A stretch of DNA of 64,000 nt, from assembly GCF_014904815.1 (NCBI RefSeq), contig NZ_JACZFR010000036.1:1-64000 (forward strand), given 5' to 3'. The translations under genes were made by a program, and so were the position numbers. Below, one piece after another: positions 53,064 to 63,170 of the stretch (the stretch's first letter is position 1; each line of letters opens with the position of its first letter). Origin of the DNA: Microbulbifer taiwanensis. GTDB taxonomy: Bacteria > Pseudomonadota > Gammaproteobacteria > Pseudomonadales > Cellvibrionaceae. The notes under the pieces are model-generated. The model ran no database searches. It was not told the DNA's origin and saw nothing but the letters and a program-made list of their open reading frames with translations.

Positions 53064-55409
53064 CTATTTCTTCTTGCCAGCCATGGCCGCAGCGAGGATG
53101 TCGCCCATACTGCCGCGACCGCCACTGTTTTGCTGCTGGCGACTCTTGTTGTTGTGTCGCTGCGCCTGGCGGCTCTCGCGGTGGTCGCCCTTCTTGACGC
53201 CGCCGCTGCCCTGTTCTCCCGGCTCGTCGCTCATGCGCATGGACAGGCCGATACGCTTGCGCGCCACGTCCACTTCCATCACCTTGACCTTGACGATGTC
53301 GTTGGCCTTGACCACTTCGTGCGGATCCTTGACGAATTTCTCCGACATCGCGGAGATATGGACCAGGCCGTCCTGGTGCACGCCGATATCGACGAAGGCG
53401 CCGAAGTTGGTGACGTTGGTGACTGTGCCTTCCAGCACCATACCCGGACGCAGGTCCTTGATGTCCTCCACGCCCTCTTCGAACTGGGCGGTGCGGAATT
53501 CCGGGCGCGGGTCGCGGCCGGGCTTTTCCAGCTCGGCGATGATATCGGTCACCGTCGGCATTCCAAACTTGTCGTCGGTGTAGTCGGCCGGGTTCAGGCG
53601 GCGCAGGAAGGCGGAGTCGCCGATCAGACTGTTGATCTCGCGGCCGTTCTTCTCGGCGATGCGCTTGACCACCACGTAGGACTCCGGGTGTACGCCGGAC
53701 CTGTCCAGCGGATTCTCACCGCTGTTGATGCGCAGGAAGCCCGCCGCCTGCTCGAAGGCCTTGGGCCCCAGGCGCGGCACTTCTTTCAGCTGGTTGCGGT
53801 TCCTGAAGGCGCCGTGCTGGTCGCGGTAGCTGACGATATTGTTGGCGATGGATGCGCTCAGGCCGGACACCCGCGACAGCAGCGGTGCTGAGGCGGAGTT
53901 CAGTTCGGCGCCGACGCCGTTTACACAGTCCTCGACCACCGCATCCAGGGAGCGGGCCAGCTGGGTCTGGGATACGTCGTGCTGGTACTGGCCAACGCCG
54001 ATGGACTTGGGCTCGATTTTTACCAGCTCGGCGAGCGGGTCCTGCAGGCGGCGGGCGATGGAAATGGCACCGCGGATGGTCACGTCCAGGTCCGGGAACT
54101 CGCGCGCGGCGAATTCGGAGGCGGAGTACACCGAGGCGCCGGCCTCGTTCACCATGACCTTCTGCGCGCTGAGCTTGTACTGCTTGATGGTGTCGCCGAC
54201 AAATTTGTCGGTCTCGCGGCTGGCGGTGCCGTTGCCGATGGCGATCAGGCCCACGTCGTACTTGGCGCACAGGGCGGCGATGACCGCGGCGGATTCCTGG
54301 ATACGATTCTGCGGCGGTGTGGGGAATATGGCGGTGTGGTCGAGCAACTTGCCAGTGGCGTCGACGACGGCCACCTTGACGCCGGTGCGCAGGCCCGGGT
54401 CCAGGCCGATGGTGGCCTTCTGGCCCGCCGGGGCGGCCAGCAGCAGGTCCTTCAGGTTGCGGGAGAAGACCTTGATCGCCTCCTCTTCCGCTTTCTCGCG
54501 CAGCTCGCCCATCAGGTCGGTCTCGAGGCTGGTCAGCAGCTTGATGCGCCAGGTCCAGCGCACCACTTCACCCAGCCACTTGTCCGCCGGGCGGCCCTGA
54601 TCCTCGATTTCCACGTGCCTGGCGATCATCGTCTCGCAGGGGTGGCCCTGGGTCGGTGCGCGCTCTTCGTCGTCCTCCAGGCCCAGGCTGATGGCCAGCA
54701 CGCCCTCGTTGCGGCCGCGGAAGATGGCCAGGGCGCGGTGGCTGGGCACCTTGGCCCAGTCTTCGGCGTATTCGAAATAATCGCGGAACTTGGCGCCCTC
54801 CTGCTCCTTGCCGTCCAGTAATTTCGATTTCACCTGGCCGTCGCGCTTGAGGAATTCGCGCAGCTTGCCCAGTAGCTCGGCATCCTCGGCGAAGCGCTCC
54901 ATCAGGATGAACTTGGCACCGTCGAGGGCCGCCTTGATGTCCTTGACGTGCAGGGAGGCGTCTTCGTTATCGGTGTTGAGGTACGGCTGGGCTTCCTCTT
55001 CCGGGTTCAGGGAGGGGTTGCCGAACAGCGCATCGGCCAGCGGCTCCAGGCCGGCTTCGATGGCGATCTGGCCCTTGGTGCGGCGCTTGGGTTTGTAGGG
55101 CAGGTAGAGGTCTTCGAGGCGATTCTTGGTGTCGGCGGCATTGATCTGCTGCGCCAGCTCCGGGGTCAGCTTGCCCTGCTCGTCGATGCTCTTGAGGATG
55201 GCGGCGCGGCGCTCCTCCAGTTCGCGCAGGTAGCGCAACCGCTCTTCCAGGGTGCGCAGCTGGGTGTCGTCCAGGGCGCCGGTGACTTCCTTCCGGTAGC
55301 GGGAGATAAACGGCACTGTCGCGCCCTCGTCCAGCAGCGCCACCGCTGCGGAAACCTGTTGCGGGCGTACGTTGAGTTCTTCGGCAATTCGGGCGTTGAT
55401 ATCCAGCAT
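53064..55409 (-). CDS. tex: Transcription accessory protein Tex
   Basis: Cytoplasmic nucleic-acid-binding protein of 781 residues, thought to act in transcription and RNA processing. The start at 55409 gives [14 protein letters not shown]; the frame continues upstream without coding character. Known parts are the N-terminal Tex domain ([13 protein letters not shown]), a YqgF/RNase-H-like core ([16 protein letters not shown]), helix-hairpin-helix ([19 protein letters not shown]) and an S1 domain near 650-720 ([21 protein letters not shown]). A basic Gly/Gln/Lys tail follows. Confidence 0.95.
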   Translation of the reverse strand: MLDINARIAEELNVRPQQVSAAVALLDEGATVPFISRYRKEVTGALDDTQLRTLEERLRYLRELEERRAAILKSIDEQGKLTPELAQQINAADTKNRLEDLYLPYKPKRRTKGQIAIEAGLEPLADALFGNPSLNPEEEAQPYLNTDNEDASLHVKDIKAALDGAKFILMERFAEDAELLGKLREFLKRDGQVKSKLLDGKEQEGAKFRDYFEYAEDWAKVPSHRALAIFRGRNEGVLAISLGLEDDEERAPTQGHPCETMIARHVEIEDQGRPADKWLGEVVRWTWRIKLLTSLETDLMGELREKAEEEAIKVFSRNLKDLLLAAPAGQKATIGLDPGLRTGVKVAVVDATGKLLDHTAIFPTPPQNRIQESAAVIAALCAKYDVGLIAIGNGTASRETDKFVGDTIKQYKLSAQKVMVNEAGASVYSASEFAAREFPDLDVTIRGAISIARRLQDPLAELVKIEPKSIGVGQYQHDVSQTQLARSLDAVVEDCVNGVGAELNSASAPLLSRVSGLSASIANNIVSYRDQHGAFRNRNQLKEVPRLGPKAFEQAAGFLRINSGENPLDRSGVHPESYVVVKRIAEKNGREINSLIGDSAFLRRLNPADYTDDKFGMPTVTDIIAELEKPGRDPRPEFRTAQFEEGVEDIKDLRPGMVLEGTVTNVTNFGAFVDIGVHQDGLVHISAMSEKFVKDPHEVVKANDIVKVKVMEVDVARKRIGLSMRMSDEPGEQGSGGVKKGDHRESRQAQRHNNKSRQQQNSGGRGSMGDILAAAMAGKKK

Positions 55410-55694
55410 CTTGTTTTTAAATCCGTACTGCGGGCTTCTACATCTGCATGGGCGCACGGGGGGCGTCCATACGGGGCAAATTCGGTGGGGCATTATGCGC
55501 GAGGCGCGCGCAGTGAGAAAGGTTTGACCGCGGTCTCTCCCTCGCGGCCTGGTTATTTGCGGCCATTTGCGGCGAAGTGCAGCCGCTTGCGACAGCCTGC
55601 ATCCAAAATGGCTTCCCTCGTCGTCGAACTCCAGTAGAATGCGCAACTAGCTAAATTTTGATCAATTTCCGTCCTGTCCGGGTTGAGGGTATTT

Positions 55695-56942
55695 GTGAAA
55701 ATTTCCAACAAAAACAAGTTTTTGGCGATTGTTGTTATCGCCGGCGTCGCCGCCATAGCCTTGGTATCGGTCCTGGCACCGAAACCTGAGGAAAAAGTTG
55801 CCGAGGCGGCGGTGCCGCCTGTGGCCGATGTCCTCTACGCCGAGCCGGGCCGCCAGACATTGCTGGTGCCCAGCCAGGGTACGGTGCACGCGCGCCACGA
55901 GATTGAGGTGGTGGCGCGGGTCGGCGGTGTGATCGAGAGCGTGAACGATGCCTTCGTGCCCGGCGGCTTCTTCGCCGATGGTGACTCCCTGGTACAGATT
56001 GAGTCGGCGGACTATGCGCACCAGCTGACCCGCGCCGAGGCGCAGCTGGCCAATGCCAAGTCCACCCTGGCGCAGGAGCAGGGCCGCGCCAAGCAGGCCA
56101 AGCGCGAGTGGCGCGACCTGGGCAGCAAGGCTGCCAACGACCTCTTCCTGCGCCAACCGCAACTGTCTGCCGCCGAGGCCGCCGTGGCCGCCGCCCGCGC
56201 CGACCGCGACCAGGCCAGGCTGGACCTGCAGCGCACCCGGGTGCAGGCGCCCTTCGCCGGCCGTGTGGTCGAGACCTTCGTCGACCTGGGCCAGTACATC
56301 ACCCCCGGCACCAAACTGGCCAGGATTCACAGCACCGGTATCGCCGAGGTGCGCCTGCCGCTGACCGACCACCAGCTGTCCCTGCTGGACCTGCCCCTGG
56401 GCCAGTCGATTAAGAATGGTCCGGCGGTGCGCCTGGCTGCACAGATCGCCGGCCGGCAGCGCGAGTGGCGCGGCGAGATAGTGCGCACCGAGGCCAGCAT
56501 CGATCCCAACAGCCGTTTCGTCTACGCGGTGGCCCAGGTACAGAACCCCTACAAGGGCGAGGCACCGCTGGTGAACGGTCTCTTCGTCGAGGCGGATATC
56601 GCCGGCAAGACCCTCGACAACATCATTCGCCTGCCGCGCCAGGCCCTGCACGAGGGCGACCACCTGCTGGTGCTGGATGCGGAGAACAAACTGGTATTCA
56701 AGGATGTGCAGCTGCTGCAGGCGGTGAAAGAGGAAGTCTGGGTGCGCGGCGATGTCACCCCGGGCGAGCGCGTCATCGTATCCAGCCTCGGCTACTCCCG
56801 CGAGGGTATGGTGATCACTGCCAATCCGCTGAACGAAAAGCCGACCGGCCTGTTGCTGGGCGAAGAGGGCGATGATGCCGACTCGACCGCCAGTGCCGCC
56901 GCTGCCAATCCGGCCGCGGGCGTCGCGCAGGGGGCGCGCTGA
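55695..56942 (+). CDS. RND efflux periplasmic adaptor subunit
   Basis: Membrane-fusion protein of 415 residues with one N-terminal membrane anchor (FLAIVVIAGVAAIALVSVL). The barrel-sandwich/lipoyl region (ARVGGVIESVNDAF, VQAPFAGRVVETFV), an Ala/Gln/Arg coiled-coil hairpin (about 115-185) and a beta-barrel (NSRFVYAVAQV) are in normal order. The GTG at 55695 follows AGGGT; a TTG four codons earlier is possible. It pairs with the permease gene starting 2 bases after its stop. Confidence 0.9.
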   Translation: MKISNKNKFLAIVVIAGVAAIALVSVLAPKPEEKVAEAAVPPVADVLYAEPGRQTLLVPSQGTVHARHEIEVVARVGGVIESVNDAFVPGGFFADGDSLVQIESADYAHQLTRAEAQLANAKSTLAQEQGRAKQAKREWRDLGSKAANDLFLRQPQLSAAEAAVAAARADRDQARLDLQRTRVQAPFAGRVVETFVDLGQYITPGTKLARIHSTGIAEVRLPLTDHQLSLLDLPLGQSIKNGPAVRLAAQIAGRQREWRGEIVRTEASIDPNSRFVYAVAQVQNPYKGEAPLVNGLFVEADIAGKTLDNIIRLPRQALHEGDHLLVLDAENKLVFKDVQLLQAVKEEVWVRGDVTPGERVIVSSLGYSREGMVITANPLNEKPTGLLLGEEGDDADSTASAAAANPAAGVAQGAR

Positions 56943-56944
56943 TC

Positions 56945-59900
56945 ATGCAGGGCATCATTCAATGGTTCGTTCGCAACAGTAAGGCCGCCAACCTGCTGAT
57001 GATCATGATCCTCATCGGCGGCGTATTCGGCATTTCCCATATCGGCCGCGAAGTGTTCCCGGCCATCAATCCGGGCATAGTGCGCGTCGATATCAGTTAC
57101 CCGGGCGCCGGCCCGGCGGAAGTGGAGCAACAGGTCACCCAGCGGATCGAGCAGGCCATCTCCGACGTCAAGGGCATCAAGGAGGTGAGCTCCTTCTCCC
57201 GCCGCAGCCACAGTACCGTGCGGGTAGAGACCGTGGACGGCTACGATGAGCTGCGCCTGCTGAACGACATCAAGGTGCAGGTGGACTCCATCAGTACCTT
57301 CCCCGCGGATATCGAGCGCACGGTGGTCTCGCTGGAGGAGTGGTCGACGCAGATAATGCATATCGCCATCGGCGGCCCCGTGTCCCAGCGCCAGCTGAAG
57401 GACACGGCGCTGGACATGCGCGACAAGCTGCTGCTGATTCCCGGCGTGCGCCAGGTGGACGTCTGGGGTGATCGCGCCGACGAGGTGTCCATCGAGGTCT
57501 CCGAACTGGACCTGCGCCGCTACAACCTGAGCTTCGACGATGTCGCCAATGCGGTGCGCCGCTCCTCGCTGGACCTGCCGGCGGGTATGGTGCGTTCCGA
57601 CCGCGGTGATATCCAGGTGCAGACCCGCGGCCAGGCCTACACCGCCGACGATTTCGCGCGCATCCCGCTGGTGAGCCGCGCCGACGGCACCCAGCTGCTG
57701 CTCGGCGACGTGGCGGATATCGAGGACGGTTTCGAGGAAGAGAGCGGCGTGATCCGCTTCAACGGCAACCCGGCCATGAACCTGCGCGTGCTGCAGGGGG
57801 ATCCGCTGGATGTGGTGGCCACCGCCGATGCGATCAAGGAATTCATGGCCGAGGCCCGCGAGCAGCTGCCGCCGGGTATGGAGTTCGATATCTGGTTCGA
57901 CTTCTCCAAGGCCTACGAGGGCCGCATGAACCTGCTGGCCGGCAACGCCCTCGGCGGCCTGGTGCTGGTGTTCGTGCTGCTGATGCTGTTCCTGCGCCCG
58001 GCGCTGGCGGTGTGGGTGACCATCGGTATCGCCACTGCCTTTATGGGCGCCCTGTGGCTGCTGCCGGTGACCGGCGTGACCCTGAACATGCTGTCGCTGT
58101 TCGCCTTCCTGCTGATCCTGGGGATTGTCGTCGACGACGCCATCATCGTCGGCGAGGCGGTGCACGCGGCCCACGACCGCGGCGTGACCGGCCTGGCGGC
58201 GGCGGAAGAGGGCGTGAAGCAGGTGTCCTCGCCGGTGATCTTCGCCGTGGTGTCCACCATGGTGTTCTTCATACCCATGCTGTTCCTGCCCGGCTATACC
58301 GCGCAGATGATGCTGTCGCTGCCGGTGGTGGTATTGCTGGCGCTGTTCTTCTCACTGATCGAGTCGCTGCTGATTCTGCCGGCGCACCTGGTGAACCTGA
58401 AGCCGGAAAAGCAGGCCACTTCCGGCGCGGGCGTCAAGCTGCAGAAATTGCGCGGCAAGTTTGCCGGTGCCATGAAAGTGGCGGGCGACAAGTACTATAT
58501 GCCGCTGCTGGAGAAATCCCTCAGCAGCAGCCGCGTCACGGTAATGATCTTCCTGATGGCACTGCTGCTCTCCTTCGCGGTGTTCAAGGGCGGTTATATC
58601 GGCTCCTCCTTCTCGCCCAAGGTGCCCTCCGACCTACTGGAGTTGAATACCGTCATGGCGCCCGGCGAATCCTTCGAGGAAGCCAAGCGGGTCATGGAGC
58701 AGTTCGAGCGCGCCGGCGACCGGCTGGCGGAAGACAAGGACATGCTGGCGCTGAACAACGGCGTGCCCTTTGTGAAAAACACCATGGTGTTCCTGTGGCG
58801 CGGCAATATCCACGTGCTGCTGCAGCTCACCGATGGCGAAGAGCGCGATGTCACCTCCGAGCAGCTGGCGCTGCGCTGGCGCGAATTTATCGGCGAGCTA
58901 CCCGCCAGCGTGGAGGAGATGAATATCTCCGCCACCATCGGCGAGGACGGTGCCGGCATGTCCGTAAACCTGAGCACCGCCTCCGGCGACATGGCCGAGC
59001 TGCGCGCCGCCGCCGACGCGGTGAAGGAAGCGCTGGACGGCTACGCCGGCGTCTACGACGTACGCGACAACCTGACCAGTGCGCGCAAGGATATCGAGAT
59101 ACAGCTCAAGCCCCACGCCACCAATATGGGCATCGGCCTCGCCGACGTGGCCAAGCAGGTGCGCCAGGGCTTCTACGGCGAGGAGGTGCAGCGCATTCCC
59201 CGCGGCCGCGAGGATGTGCGCGTGATGGTGCGCTACCCGCAGGAGGAGCGCGCCAGTGAGGAGCAGATGGACCGCATCCGTATCCGCACCAACCAGGGCG
59301 AGATCCCCTTCAGCGCCGTGGCGGACGCCGTCTATGTGCCCGGTTACACCACCATCCGCAGGACCGACCGCGAGCGCACGGTGCGCATCACCGCGGAACT
59401 GACCCCGGGCACATCCAGCGCCCACGAGATACTGCAGCAGCTGCGCGAGAAGCAGGTGCCGGAGTGGGAGAAGCAGTTCCCCGGCTTCTCCCTGAAGACC
59501 GCCGGTGAAATGCAGGAGGAACAGGAATTCAACGGCGCCATCATCGCCTTCTTCGTGCTGTCGCTGTTCACCATCTACGCGCTGCTGGCGATTGCCTTCC
59601 GCTCCTACTCGCAGCCGCTGCTGATCCTGACTGCGGTGCCCTTCGGCTTCTTCGGCGCTGTGTTCGGCCACCTGCTGATGGGCCACGATATGAGTATCAT
59701 GTCCATGCTCGGCTTCCTCGCCGCCGCCGGCGTGGTGGTGAACGACAACCTGGTATTGATGGATCGCATCAACCAGCTGCGTGCCGGGGGCATGGCGGTG
59801 ATGGATGCAGTGGTACAGGCGGGCCGCGACCGCTTCCGCCCGATTATCCTCACCTCCATCACCACCTTTATCGGCCTGGTGCCGATCATGTTCGAGCGCT

Positions 59901-60082
59901 CTATCCAGGCGCAGTTCCTGATTCCGATGGTGATCAGCCTCGCCTTCGGCGTGCTCTTTGCCACCGCGGTGACCCTGATCCTGGTGCCGAACCTGTACAA
60001 GGTGATCGAGGTGCTGCGCCAGAAAATGGGGGGCCGCAAGGGCGGCGAGGCGCAGGTACATATTTCCCTGGAAAATACCTGA
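56945..60082 (+). CDS. RND efflux permease
   Basis: Inner-membrane proton-driven pump of 1045 residues in the AcrB/HAE1 family. The proton-relay Asp pair is at 397-398 in GIVVDDAIIVGE. Twelve transmembrane segments and two large periplasmic domains are present. The N-terminus WFVRNSKAANLLMIMILIGG is that of the subgroup that handles hydrophobic compounds rather than heavy metals. No outer-membrane TolC-type gene is adjacent. A terminator follows at 60258. Confidence 0.94.
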   Translation: MQGIIQWFVRNSKAANLLMIMILIGGVFGISHIGREVFPAINPGIVRVDISYPGAGPAEVEQQVTQRIEQAISDVKGIKEVSSFSRRSHSTVRVETVDGYDELRLLNDIKVQVDSISTFPADIERTVVSLEEWSTQIMHIAIGGPVSQRQLKDTALDMRDKLLLIPGVRQVDVWGDRADEVSIEVSELDLRRYNLSFDDVANAVRRSSLDLPAGMVRSDRGDIQVQTRGQAYTADDFARIPLVSRADGTQLLLGDVADIEDGFEEESGVIRFNGNPAMNLRVLQGDPLDVVATADAIKEFMAEAREQLPPGMEFDIWFDFSKAYEGRMNLLAGNALGGLVLVFVLLMLFLRPALAVWVTIGIATAFMGALWLLPVTGVTLNMLSLFAFLLILGIVVDDAIIVGEAVHAAHDRGVTGLAAAEEGVKQVSSPVIFAVVSTMVFFIPMLFLPGYTAQMMLSLPVVVLLALFFSLIESLLILPAHLVNLKPEKQATSGAGVKLQKLRGKFAGAMKVAGDKYYMPLLEKSLSSSRVTVMIFLMALLLSFAVFKGGYIGSSFSPKVPSDLLELNTVMAPGESFEEAKRVMEQFERAGDRLAEDKDMLALNNGVPFVKNTMVFLWRGNIHVLLQLTDGEERDVTSEQLALRWREFIGELPASVEEMNISATIGEDGAGMSVNLSTASGDMAELRAAADAVKEALDGYAGVYDVRDNLTSARKDIEIQLKPHATNMGIGLADVAKQVRQGFYGEEVQRIPRGREDVRVMVRYPQEERASEEQMDRIRIRTNQGEIPFSAVADAVYVPGYTTIRRTDRERTVRITAELTPGTSSAHEILQQLREKQVPEWEKQFPGFSLKTAGEMQEEQEFNGAIIAFFVLSLFTIYALLAIAFRSYSQPLLILTAVPFGFFGAVFGHLLMGHDMSIMSMLGFLAAAGVVVNDNLVLMDRINQLRAGGMAVMDAVVQAGRDRFRPIILTSITTFIGLVPIMFERSIQAQFLIPMVISLAFGVLFATAVTLILVPNLYKVIEVLRQKMGGRKGGEAQVHISLENT

Positions 60083-60087
60083 TGCCC

Positions 60088-60205
60088 TGACCTCCCCTCC
60101 CCCATTTATGGGACAAATGTGCCTGGAGCAAATTTGGACGCCGAAGGCGCCCGCGAAGCGGGCGAGCGCCAGGGATGGCGCGAGTCACTGGGGCCGGGGG
60201 AGAGC
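60088..60205. repeat. CAAATTTGG/GGATGGCGCGAGTCA repeat, copy 1
   Basis: Contains CTCCCCTCCCCCA, then GGACAAATGTG, GGAGCAAATTTGGACGCC and GGATGGCGCGAGTCA in that order. The same set, in the same order, occurs at 63526-63613. An insert rich in CGCGAAGCGGGCGAGCG is present only here. It lies just past the RND operon. Confidence 0.6.
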
Positions 60206-60257
60206 GTGCGAGTCCATTGCGCGGCCCCACACTAAGTGCCTAAACTATCCACCAATC

Positions 60258-60284
60258 AAACGCCGACTCAGAGTCGGCGTTTTT
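60258..60284 (+). terminator. Terminator after the RND operon
   Basis: AAACGCCGACT (60258-60268) and AGTCGGCGTTT (60272-60282) form a perfect 11-bp stem around CAG, with T residues to 60284. Confidence 0.85.
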
Positions 60285-60312
60285 GTATGTCTAATTAAAG
60301 GAATTCCCCGGA

Positions 60313-61047
60313 ATGCGCATCCCGCGTATCTTTTCCCCCGAGCCTCTGGCCGGCCGCAGCGAACTGGAACTGGACGAGGCTGCCTCCCGTCACCTGGTCA
60401 AGGTGTTGCGCCTGGGCACCGGCCGCCCGCTGGTCCTGTTCGACGGCAACGGCGGCGAGTACAGCGCGGAACTGGTCGAAACCGGCAAGCGGGCGCGGGT
60501 GCGTCTGGGGGACTTCAGTAACGGGGACCGCCAGTCGCCCCTGGCGCTGACCCTGGCCATCGGCATCTCCCGCGGCGACCGCTTCGACTGGGTGATACAA
60601 AAGGCCACCGAGCTGGGCGCGACGGCAATTCAGCCATTGTGGACCTCCCGCTGCGAGGTAAAACTTTCCGGCGAGCGGTTGCAGAAAAAACTCGCACACT
60701 GGCGCCAGATAGCCGCCAGTGCCTGCGAGCAGTGCCAGCGCAACCGCCTGCCGGTGATTGCCGAACCGCTGAAGCTGGCGCAATATCTCGACCGTGCGGA
60801 AAGCGAACTGAAGCTGGTGTTGCACCACCGCACCGAGCTGGACCTGCGCCAGCTGGAAAACGAGCGCGGCCGGCCCGAATCGGCATTACTGCTGGTAGGC
60901 CCCGAGGGCGGCCTGTCACAGGCGGAAATAGACGCCGCCCTGGGGCGGGAGTTTGTGCCGCTGCGCCTGGGCCCACGGGTACTGCGCACCGAGACGGCGC
61001 CGGTGGCAGCGCTGTCGGTACTGCAGTTCCAGTGGGGCGACCTGTAG
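60313..61047 (+). CDS. rsmE: 16S rRNA m3U1498 methyltransferase
   Basis: SAM-dependent methyltransferase of 244 residues that methylates U1498 of 16S rRNA. It has the N-terminal PUA-like RNA-binding domain (residues 1-70) and a SPOUT knotted domain with the SAM-binding LLVGPEGGLS and LGPRVLRTETAPVAAL, typical of RsmE. The leader RIPRIF is conserved. Confidence 0.96.
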   Translation: MRIPRIFSPEPLAGRSELELDEAASRHLVKVLRLGTGRPLVLFDGNGGEYSAELVETGKRARVRLGDFSNGDRQSPLALTLAIGISRGDRFDWVIQKATELGATAIQPLWTSRCEVKLSGERLQKKLAHWRQIAASACEQCQRNRLPVIAEPLKLAQYLDRAESELKLVLHHRTELDLRQLENERGRPESALLLVGPEGGLSQAEIDAALGREFVPLRLGPRVLRTETAPVAALSVLQFQWGDL

Positions 61048-61097
61048 GGTGCGCCGCGCGCACCATTCGCCCTGTCTGGTGCGCACGGCGCACCCTA
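61045..61097. repeat. GGGTGCGCC-family palindromic repeat, full copy 4
   Basis: TAGGGTGCGCCGCGCGCACC (61045-61064) faces GGTGCGCACGGCGCACCCTA (61078-61097) with a 13-base spacer, forming a 20-bp stem with one mismatch. It is the best-preserved copy and starts at the rsmE stop. Confidence 0.7.
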
Positions 61098-61130
61098 CCC
61101 TTAGTCAGAAACCAAGTTATGGAGAACTCA

Positions 61131-61496
61131 ATGGTCAAACTGATCCTGTGGCTGCTGGGCCTGGCGATCATCGCCCTGTCTGTCGCCATCATCGTACAGC
61201 CGCAGCTGGCGCGGACCATCAGTGAGCGCCTGAATGAAACCGGCTACGCGGTATCCGCCTGGGCGCGCATTGTGATCGGCCTGATTCTGCTGCTGATCGC
61301 CGACACCCGCGCCTGGAATATCCTCTTCAATGCACTCGGCGTACTGATAGTGCTGGCCGGCGCCTATATGCTGCATATCGGATTCGAGCGCAGCAAGGCG
61401 CTGGCGCTGCGGATAGCGCAGGGCAATGAGAATTTCCTGCGCGTCAGTGGTGCCGTGGGCGTTCTGCTCGGCCTTCTGCTTATCTCGGCGAGCTAG
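61131..61496 (+). CDS. Small membrane protein
   Basis: A 121-residue protein with about four hydrophobic segments (LILWLLGLAIIALSVAII, IVIGLILLLIAD, ILFNALGVLIVLAGAYML, VSGAVGVLLGLLLISAS). It does not match a family I recognise with certainty. The ATG at 61131 follows GGAG by six bases; an ATG at 61119 overlaps that site. It lies 8 bases upstream of a HAD phosphatase gene and may be co-transcribed with it. Confidence 0.75.
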   Translation: MVKLILWLLGLAIIALSVAIIVQPQLARTISERLNETGYAVSAWARIVIGLILLLIADTRAWNILFNALGVLIVLAGAYMLHIGFERSKALALRIAQGNENFLRVSGAVGVLLGLLLISAS

Positions 61497-61504
61497 GGGC
61501 TCTT

Positions 61505-62152
61505 ATGTTTGCCACCGAACTGGTCATCTTCGATTGCGACGGCGTGTTGGTGGACAGCGAGAGTATTGTCTGCCGCATTCTTGCCGAAGAGATGAACAAG
61601 CTGGGTATGGAGACCACGGCCGAGGAACTGGACGAGCAGTTCAGCGGTCGCCCGGCGCAGGACTGCCTGCTGGAAATCGAAACCCGTTTCGGCGGCCCGC
61701 TGCCGGACCACTATTTCGGCAATACCGAACGGCGCATTCGCGAGGCGTTTCACGCGGAGCTGGACTCGGTGGCCGGAATCGAGGACCTGCTCGACCACCT
61801 GCTGCAGATCAACCTGCAGAGCTGCGTCGCCTCCTCCGGCTCCCACGAGAAGATGCGCGTGACTCTCAACAAGACGGGTCTCTACGAGTATTTCGACGGG
61901 CGCATCTTCAGTGCCGAAGATGTTTCCCGCGGCAAACCACATCCGGACCTGTTCCTGCACGCGGCCCGGACCATGGGGGTGGAGCCGCAACACTGCCTGG
62001 TGGTGGAGGACTCCATCGCCGGGGTCAGGGCGGCGGTGGCTGCCGGCATGCCGGTGGTCGGCTACAGCACCCATCCGGTGCGCGCGCCGCAACTGGAAAA
62101 GTCCGGCGCGCGGGTGATCAGCGATCTGATGGCGGTGCTGAATTTCCTCTGA
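61505..62152 (+). CDS. HAD-IA family phosphatase
   Basis: A 215-residue haloacid-dehalogenase-fold hydrolase of the phosphoglycolate-phosphatase/beta-phosphoglucomutase-like group. Motif I is IFDCDGVLVDSE (Asp nucleophile and Asp acid-base), motif II is VASSGS, motif III Lys lies in RGKPHPDLF, and motif IV is VVEDSIAG. E. coli YieH is a close type. It should act on small sugar phosphates; the substrate is not defined. Confidence 0.9.
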   Translation: MFATELVIFDCDGVLVDSESIVCRILAEEMNKLGMETTAEELDEQFSGRPAQDCLLEIETRFGGPLPDHYFGNTERRIREAFHAELDSVAGIEDLLDHLLQINLQSCVASSGSHEKMRVTLNKTGLYEYFDGRIFSAEDVSRGKPHPDLFLHAARTMGVEPQHCLVVEDSIAGVRAAVAAGMPVVGYSTHPVRAPQLEKSGARVISDLMAVLNFL

Positions 62153-62224
62153 ATATCTGCCCCTGTGGGGAAGTTGCCGGCGACACTAGAATTCTGCCGA
62201 CGCCAGCCAACCGGGAGTACCCCT

Positions 62225-62839
62225 ATGGGCAGCCCCTGCAATTCTCCGTCCCTGGCGGCGGGCCTGTTGCTGGGCACCGCCCTGATACTGGGCGGCTGCT
62301 ATGACCCACACAAGAAATACACCCTGGATCCGCTCACCGAAGTGAAGGCCAGCGAGGGCGAAGAGGCCGCGCGCGCGGCGGCGCCCTTTGCCGATGAGCT
62401 GGTGCGCTATCTGCGTGGGAAACCACGGGACGGCGGCGATACCTTTGTACTACAGCTGGAATTCGAGCCCGGTGGCTTTGCGCCGCGGATGGATACCATT
62501 GGCGACCTGGAGGCGCTGCTGGTGATCATGCGCGACTTCCCCGGCCTGCGTGTCGCCGTCGAGGGGCACACCGACAACGAGGGCGAGGCGGAGAAGAACC
62601 TGAAACTGTCACAGTGGCGGGCCGACTGGGTGCGGAGCTTCCTGCTGGAGCGCGGCATCGCCGGGGACAGGGTACAGGCCGCGGGTTTCGGCGACACGGA
62701 TCCCATTGCCGACAATGGCACCCCGGCGGGACAGAAAAAGAATCGCCGCCTGGTGATCCGCATATTGAACTTCGATCGCCAGTCCGCGGCCATATCGGCA
62801 CCGTCCCCATCAGCACCACCTCGGCTGCATTCCCAATAG
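62225..62839 (+). CDS. OmpA-domain lipoprotein
   Basis: A 204-residue predicted outer-membrane lipoprotein. The lipobox LGGC is followed by YDPHKKY, and a peptidoglycan-binding OmpA/Pal domain occupies the second half, with VAVEGHTDNEGEAEKN, LSQWRADWVRSFLLERGI and NRRLVIRI. It probably ties the outer membrane to the wall. The ATG at 62225 follows GGGAG. The C-terminus is Ser/Pro-rich. Confidence 0.88.
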   Translation: MGSPCNSPSLAAGLLLGTALILGGCYDPHKKYTLDPLTEVKASEGEEAARAAAPFADELVRYLRGKPRDGGDTFVLQLEFEPGGFAPRMDTIGDLEALLVIMRDFPGLRVAVEGHTDNEGEAEKNLKLSQWRADWVRSFLLERGIAGDRVQAAGFGDTDPIADNGTPAGQKKNRRLVIRILNFDRQSAAISAPSPSAPPRLHSQ

Positions 62840-62951
62840 ATAGGGAATGCGGCGCCCTGCAAAGCCAGTTCCAAAAAATAAATATCGCCCTGTCGAAATC
62901 CCTCGTCCCGGCACGACTATTCGCTGAAAGATCCGCTGCGAAGAGGGTGTG

Positions 62952-62975
62952 GTGAAATACCTGTGCCTGGTTTAT
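62952..62975 (+). pseudogene. Remnant of a YCII/DGPF gene start
   Basis: Eight codons, GTG then Lys-Tyr-Leu-Cys-Leu-Val-Tyr, repeat the first eight residues of the YCII gene at 63171. After the first codon, every base difference falls at a third codon position. AGAGGG lies just upstream like a ribosome-binding site. Beyond these codons the match is lost, so it looks like the broken start of a tandem paralogue. Confidence 0.45.
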
Positions 62976-63170
62976 CCACAGATACCTGACTATCGAATGC
63001 AGCCGGTGGCGTGCCCGCCGCTGGCTGCGGTGGCTCTGGTTCGCGCGCGGGACCTGAATCTGGCCGTCGCACAGGTCGCGACTTTGCTGGCAAAGCGTGA
63101 TACTGCCGTTATCCGGCGCCTGGTTTCGGCAGATGCCGGAGCCGACCATACAACAAACAGGGAGATGACC